Assembly: GCF_020667895.1 (NCBI RefSeq)
Contig: NZ_JAFMPS010000008.1
Coordinates: forward strand, 62,001-126,000
Origin: Alcanivorax sp. 1008
GTDB lineage: Bacteria > Pseudomonadota > Gammaproteobacteria > Pseudomonadales > Alcanivoracaceae
Reading direction: 5' to 3'
Length of the DNA stretch: 64,000 bases
Positions within the stretch are counted from its first letter, which is position 1. Each line of letters opens with the position of its first letter. Shown in pieces: positions 58,973 to 64,000 of this stretch. The notes beneath the pieces are model-generated. The model saw nothing but the letters and a program-made list of their open reading frames with translations, ran no database searches and had not been told where the DNA came from. Made by a program: the position numbers and the translations under genes.

Positions 58973-60841
58973 TTAAATACTCAGCCGTGACGGCGCGCGG
59001 GATGCCCGGCCGTAGATAAAGCCAACCATGGCTCGAGTGCCGATAATGGCGGTAAACATGGATGTCAGGATGCCGATAAACAGTGTTACCGCAAAGCCCT
59101 GCACTGATCCGGCTCCAGCAGCAAACAGAATCACCGCAACAATCATGGTGGTGATATTGGCGTCGATAATAGTAGAGAAAGCCCGGTCAAAGCCGGCCTC
59201 AATTGCCTTCAATGGCGCCAGTCCATCTTTCAGCGACTGCTTGATCTGCTCGAAGATCAGCACATTGGCGTCCACCGCCATACCAACAGTCAGCACGATA
59301 CCGGCGATACCGGGCAGGGTCAGCGTTGCACCAGGAATCAGTGACAGGATGCCAACAATGATGATCAGATTTCCCACCAGCGCGATATTGGCAATCAGTC
59401 CGAATACCTTGTACCAGACCGCCATAAAAACCAGCACCAGCGACATGCCAATAACCATCGACTTGAAGCCCGCTTTAATATTGTCAGCGCCCAGGCTTGG
59501 GCCGATGGTGCGCTCTTCGATAATCGAGATCGGCGCGGCCAGACCACCGGCACGCAGCAACAACGCCAGCTCCGAAGCTTCAGCTGCACTGTCCAGGCCG
59601 GTAATCCGGAAACGGCTACTAAGCACAGATTGAATGATCGCCACGTTAATAACGTACTGCTCTGAGGTATTCACCACCCGCTCTTGACGCACACCTTCTG
59701 CATCCATGTAGCGCTCGATTTCGCTTTTATTCTCAATAAACAAAACACCCATCGGCTTGCCGACGTTATCTTCCGTAATTCTCTGCATGCGACGAGCACC
59801 GCCAGCATCCAGAGTGATATTCACTTCCGGTACGCCTCGCTCATCAAAGCCCATCTGGGCATTGGTGACCTGATCACCGGTAACGATGCTCTGACGGCGC
59901 AGAATCACCGGCATGCCATCATCCTTGAAAGGAAATATCTCGGTACCCACTGGCGCCACAGAAGGAATCCGACCGGCATACTCATCCGCCACCAGGCGGA
60001 ATTCCAGCGTCGCCGTGCGACCAAGAATACGCCGCGCCTGAGCGGCATCCTGAATACCGGGTAGCTGGACAACGATACGGTCAACACCCTGGCGTTGCAC
60101 CACCGGCTCGCCAACACCCAGTTCATTCACCCGGTTAGCCAAGGAAGTACGGTTCTGGTCCACCGCGTAATCCTGAATCTCCTTTACTCCCTGCTCGCTA
60201 AGGCTCATCCGCAGTGCAACAGAGTCATCTAAACGACGACCGGTGAACTCACGCAGCCGTGTGCGAATCTTGTTCTCCATGGCATCCAGACCGGCCAGAT
60301 CGTGAAACTGCACCAGCAAATCCCGGCCATCCTGTTCAACACTGCGATAACGCACTCCGTCGTCGCGCAGCATAAGACGTACTTCACCAGCCCAGGCTTC
60401 CATGCGCTGGCGTACTGCCGCCTCGCTGTCTACCTGAATCAGAAAGTGCACACCGCCGCGCAGATCGAGGCCCAGATTCATCGGGCTGGCACCAATTTTG
60501 CGCAACCAGTCCGGCGTGGTTGGCGCCAAATTCAAAGCCACCACATAATCCCGACCCAGCGCCCCCTCGGCGATTATCTTGCCGCGCAGCTGATCATCAT
60601 TGCTGCCCATGCGCACCAGCCAGGAAGTGCCCACCTGCTCGCCAGCACTGTGGTCGATACCGGCATCCGCCAGGGCTTTATTCAGCTTTTCCCGGGCAAA
60701 CGAGGATACTTCTCCGCCTGCTTCCGTACTGGAAACCTGAATCGCTGGAACATCAGGATAGAGATTGGGCATGGCATACAGGCCACAGATGCCAAGTACG
60801 GCAATCAACAGCAGTAACTTCCAGCGCGGGTAATGGCTCAT
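58973..60841 (-). CDS. secD: Protein translocase subunit SecD
   Basis: SecD has a first helix, a large periplasmic P1 domain (about 30-440) and five more helices of the RND type. The 622-residue protein carries LGLDLRGGVHFLIQVD, GMAVDANVLIFEQIKQSL and the C-terminal region ANITTMIVAVILF. Length is close to E. coli SecD (615). It follows yajC by 50 bp. Confidence 0.97.
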   Translation of the reverse strand: MSHYPRWKLLLLIAVLGICGLYAMPNLYPDVPAIQVSSTEAGGEVSSFAREKLNKALADAGIDHSAGEQVGTSWLVRMGSNDDQLRGKIIAEGALGRDYVVALNLAPTTPDWLRKIGASPMNLGLDLRGGVHFLIQVDSEAAVRQRMEAWAGEVRLMLRDDGVRYRSVEQDGRDLLVQFHDLAGLDAMENKIRTRLREFTGRRLDDSVALRMSLSEQGVKEIQDYAVDQNRTSLANRVNELGVGEPVVQRQGVDRIVVQLPGIQDAAQARRILGRTATLEFRLVADEYAGRIPSVAPVGTEIFPFKDDGMPVILRRQSIVTGDQVTNAQMGFDERGVPEVNITLDAGGARRMQRITEDNVGKPMGVLFIENKSEIERYMDAEGVRQERVVNTSEQYVINVAIIQSVLSSRFRITGLDSAAEASELALLLRAGGLAAPISIIEERTIGPSLGADNIKAGFKSMVIGMSLVLVFMAVWYKVFGLIANIALVGNLIIIVGILSLIPGATLTLPGIAGIVLTVGMAVDANVLIFEQIKQSLKDGLAPLKAIEAGFDRAFSTIIDANITTMIVAVILFAAGAGSVQGFAVTLFIGILTSMFTAIIGTRAMVGFIYGRASRAPSRLSI

Positions 60842-60891
60842 CAGGGGGTCTCCCGATGGACGTCACGACAACGCCCATCCTTCAGGGTCAA

Positions 60892-61230
60892 TCAGATGCT
60901 TTTAATAGTGCCTTTCGGCAAGGTTGCAGAGATGGCGTTCTTCTGCAGTTTGATTTCCATGTTGGTAGATATCTCGATTACCACATAGTCATCCGTCACC
61001 TTATTGACCTTGCCCAGAATGCCGCCGGTGGTAACAACTTCATCACCTTTGGCCAATGCGCTGACCAGCTCACGGTGTTCCTTGGCACGCTTTGACTGCG
61101 GGCGGATCAGGAAGAAATAGAAAATAACCACCATACCGATGATCAGGATCCAGTCGAAACCAGCGCCTGGTCCAGCGGCTCCGGCAGGTGCAGTAGCTTC
61201 GGCAAACGCAGGGGAAATCAGCAGACTCAT
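60892..61230 (-). CDS. yajC: Sec translocon accessory subunit YajC
   Basis: YajC binds SecDF. The 112-residue protein has one membrane helix (about 25-44) and a cytosolic domain with RPQSKRAKEHRELVSALAKGDEVVTTGGILGKV. GGGAG lies before the ATG at 61230. It sits between tgt (20 bp) and secD, the usual order. Confidence 0.96.
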   Translation of the reverse strand: MSLLISPAFAEATAPAGAAGPGAGFDWILIIGMVVIFYFFLIRPQSKRAKEHRELVSALAKGDEVVTTGGILGKVNKVTDDYVVIEISTNMEIKLQKNAISATLPKGTIKSI

Positions 61231-61250
61231 AAAAACTCCCGAAAAATCAG

Positions 61251-63438
<2,188 letters not shown>

Positions 63439-63521
63439 GCTTTACCGGCATGGAAAGAGGGCGCAAATGATAGCTGATCCTGAGATTGGAATCATGGCCT
63501 CTGGCATTCGTCGCAGCGCTT

Positions 63522-63529
63522 GGTATACT
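63522..63529 (+). promoter_or_regulatory. tRNA-Leu promoter, extended -10
   Basis: TG-G-TATACT with the -10 at 63524-63529 lies 13 bp before the mature tRNA 5' end. It is followed by the GC-rich GCCGCCCC, typical of stringently controlled stable RNA promoters. The -35 is weak. Confidence 0.6.
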
Positions 63530-63541
63530 GCCGCCCCACTT

Positions 63542-63627
<86 letters not shown>

Positions 63628-63793
63628 ACTACTTGTCCATACATCCCGGAAAGACTCACATTGCCTATTATTTTTCAATAGGTTAGAGAAATACCCTCCA
63701 GCAAGCCCCAGCTGATTCCAGCATTTTTCCAGAAAAGAGCAGTCGGCGGCGAACATCACCAGACTTTATCTGATGATGTTTACCGCCAATACA
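63628..63793. other. Gap between tRNA-Leu and OmpA-domain gene
   Basis: No gene is supported here. An imperfect inverted repeat (AACATCA near 63754 and TGATGTT near 63776) follows the 3' end of the leftward OmpA-domain gene. No T-run follows it on the minus strand. Small open frames antisense to the tRNA are artefacts. Confidence 0.4.
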
Positions 63794-64000
63794 TCATGGC
63801 AACAGCTTCATCTCCACGCGGCGGTTTTTTGCCCTGCCGTCCGCCGTACCATTGTCCGCAATGGGTTGTGCTTCGCCGTAACCTCGCACCTCAAGACGCT
63901 CTGCCGCAACGCCCTGCCCTACCAGGTAGGACTTGACGGATGCTGCACGTTTCTCGGAAAGCTTCTGGTTGAGCACATCGGAGCCCTGCGCATCGGTGTG
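63794..64000 (-). CDS. OmpA-domain protein, C-terminal fragment (cut by window edge)
   Basis: The minus strand is open from the window edge to the TAA at 63794-63796. It encodes the last part of an OmpA/MotB peptidoglycan-binding domain: HTDAQGSDVLNQKLSEKRA, then SYLVGQGVAAERLEVRGYGE, and the closing NRRVEMKL. The domain binds diaminopimelate of peptidoglycan. The N-terminal part, and so the full identity (porin, lipoprotein or Pal-like), lies outside the window. Confidence 0.9.
   Translation of the reverse strand, partial: HTDAQGSDVLNQKLSEKRAASVKSYLVGQGVAAERLEVRGYGEAQPIADNGTADGRAKNRRVEMKLLP

Overview
The window looks like chromosomal DNA of a gammaproteobacterium, probably a marine or environmental relative of the Pseudomonas/Oceanospirillales-type lineages. 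The genus cannot be fixed from this stretch; an Alcanivorax-like organism is only a guess. Three things point that way: the gene order ndk-rlmN-pilW-rodZ-ispG-hisS-yfgM-bamB-der, the order queA-tgt-yajC-secD-secF, and the linkage purL/mltF/tadA/guaA/guaB/xseA. No phage, transposon, integron or CRISPR array was seen. Almost every base lies in housekeeping or accessory operons with very tight spacing (many ATGA and TGATG overlaps).

Layout. 0-6 kb: leftward operon purL, two tandem PaaI-type thioesterases, NIF3-like protein. 6-14 kb: mltF, tadA, a CHASE2 Ser/Thr kinase, purT, a TM2 protein, DoxX and a REC-PAS-GGDEF diguanylate cyclase. 14-18.6 kb: guaBA (leftward) and xseA. 18.6-23.6 kb: a leftward three-gene signalling module made of a TonB-dependent receptor, a periplasmic binding protein without permease, and a hybrid histidine kinase. 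23.7-32.5 kb: the nine-gene ndk-to-der operon. 32.8-38.9 kb: sufBCDSATE under a consensus-perfect IscR type 1 box. 39-45.5 kb: livHMGF, an acyl-CoA synthetase and a binding lipoprotein. 45.5-48.6 kb: a MASE1-EAL protein and a DUF2202 protein. 48.7-52.5 kb: potABCD polyamine transport (leftward). 52.5-55.8 kb: trmJ, cysE, iscR and iscS (leftward). 55.9-57.5 kb: suhB, a YdcH-like protein and a DksA-like protein. 57.5-63.4 kb: queA, tgt, yajC, secD, secF and a YqhA-like protein (leftward). The end holds tRNA-Leu(CAA) and the C-terminus of an OmpA-domain protein.

How the genes fit together. The strongest story is iron-sulfur biogenesis. In Pseudomonas-like genomes the stretch between ndk and cysE-trmJ-suhB-secFD holds the whole isc operon. 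Here only iscR and a tail-less iscS remain at one end, and a complete SUF operon sits beside ndk at the other end. Liv, c-di-GMP and polyamine genes fill the middle. Both iscR and sufB carry IscR type 1 boxes, so the retained regulator has probably been rewired to control SUF. Purine metabolism is also concentrated here (purL, purT, guaA, guaB). The TonB receptor/binding protein/hybrid kinase module is the best candidate for a poorly described sensing system.
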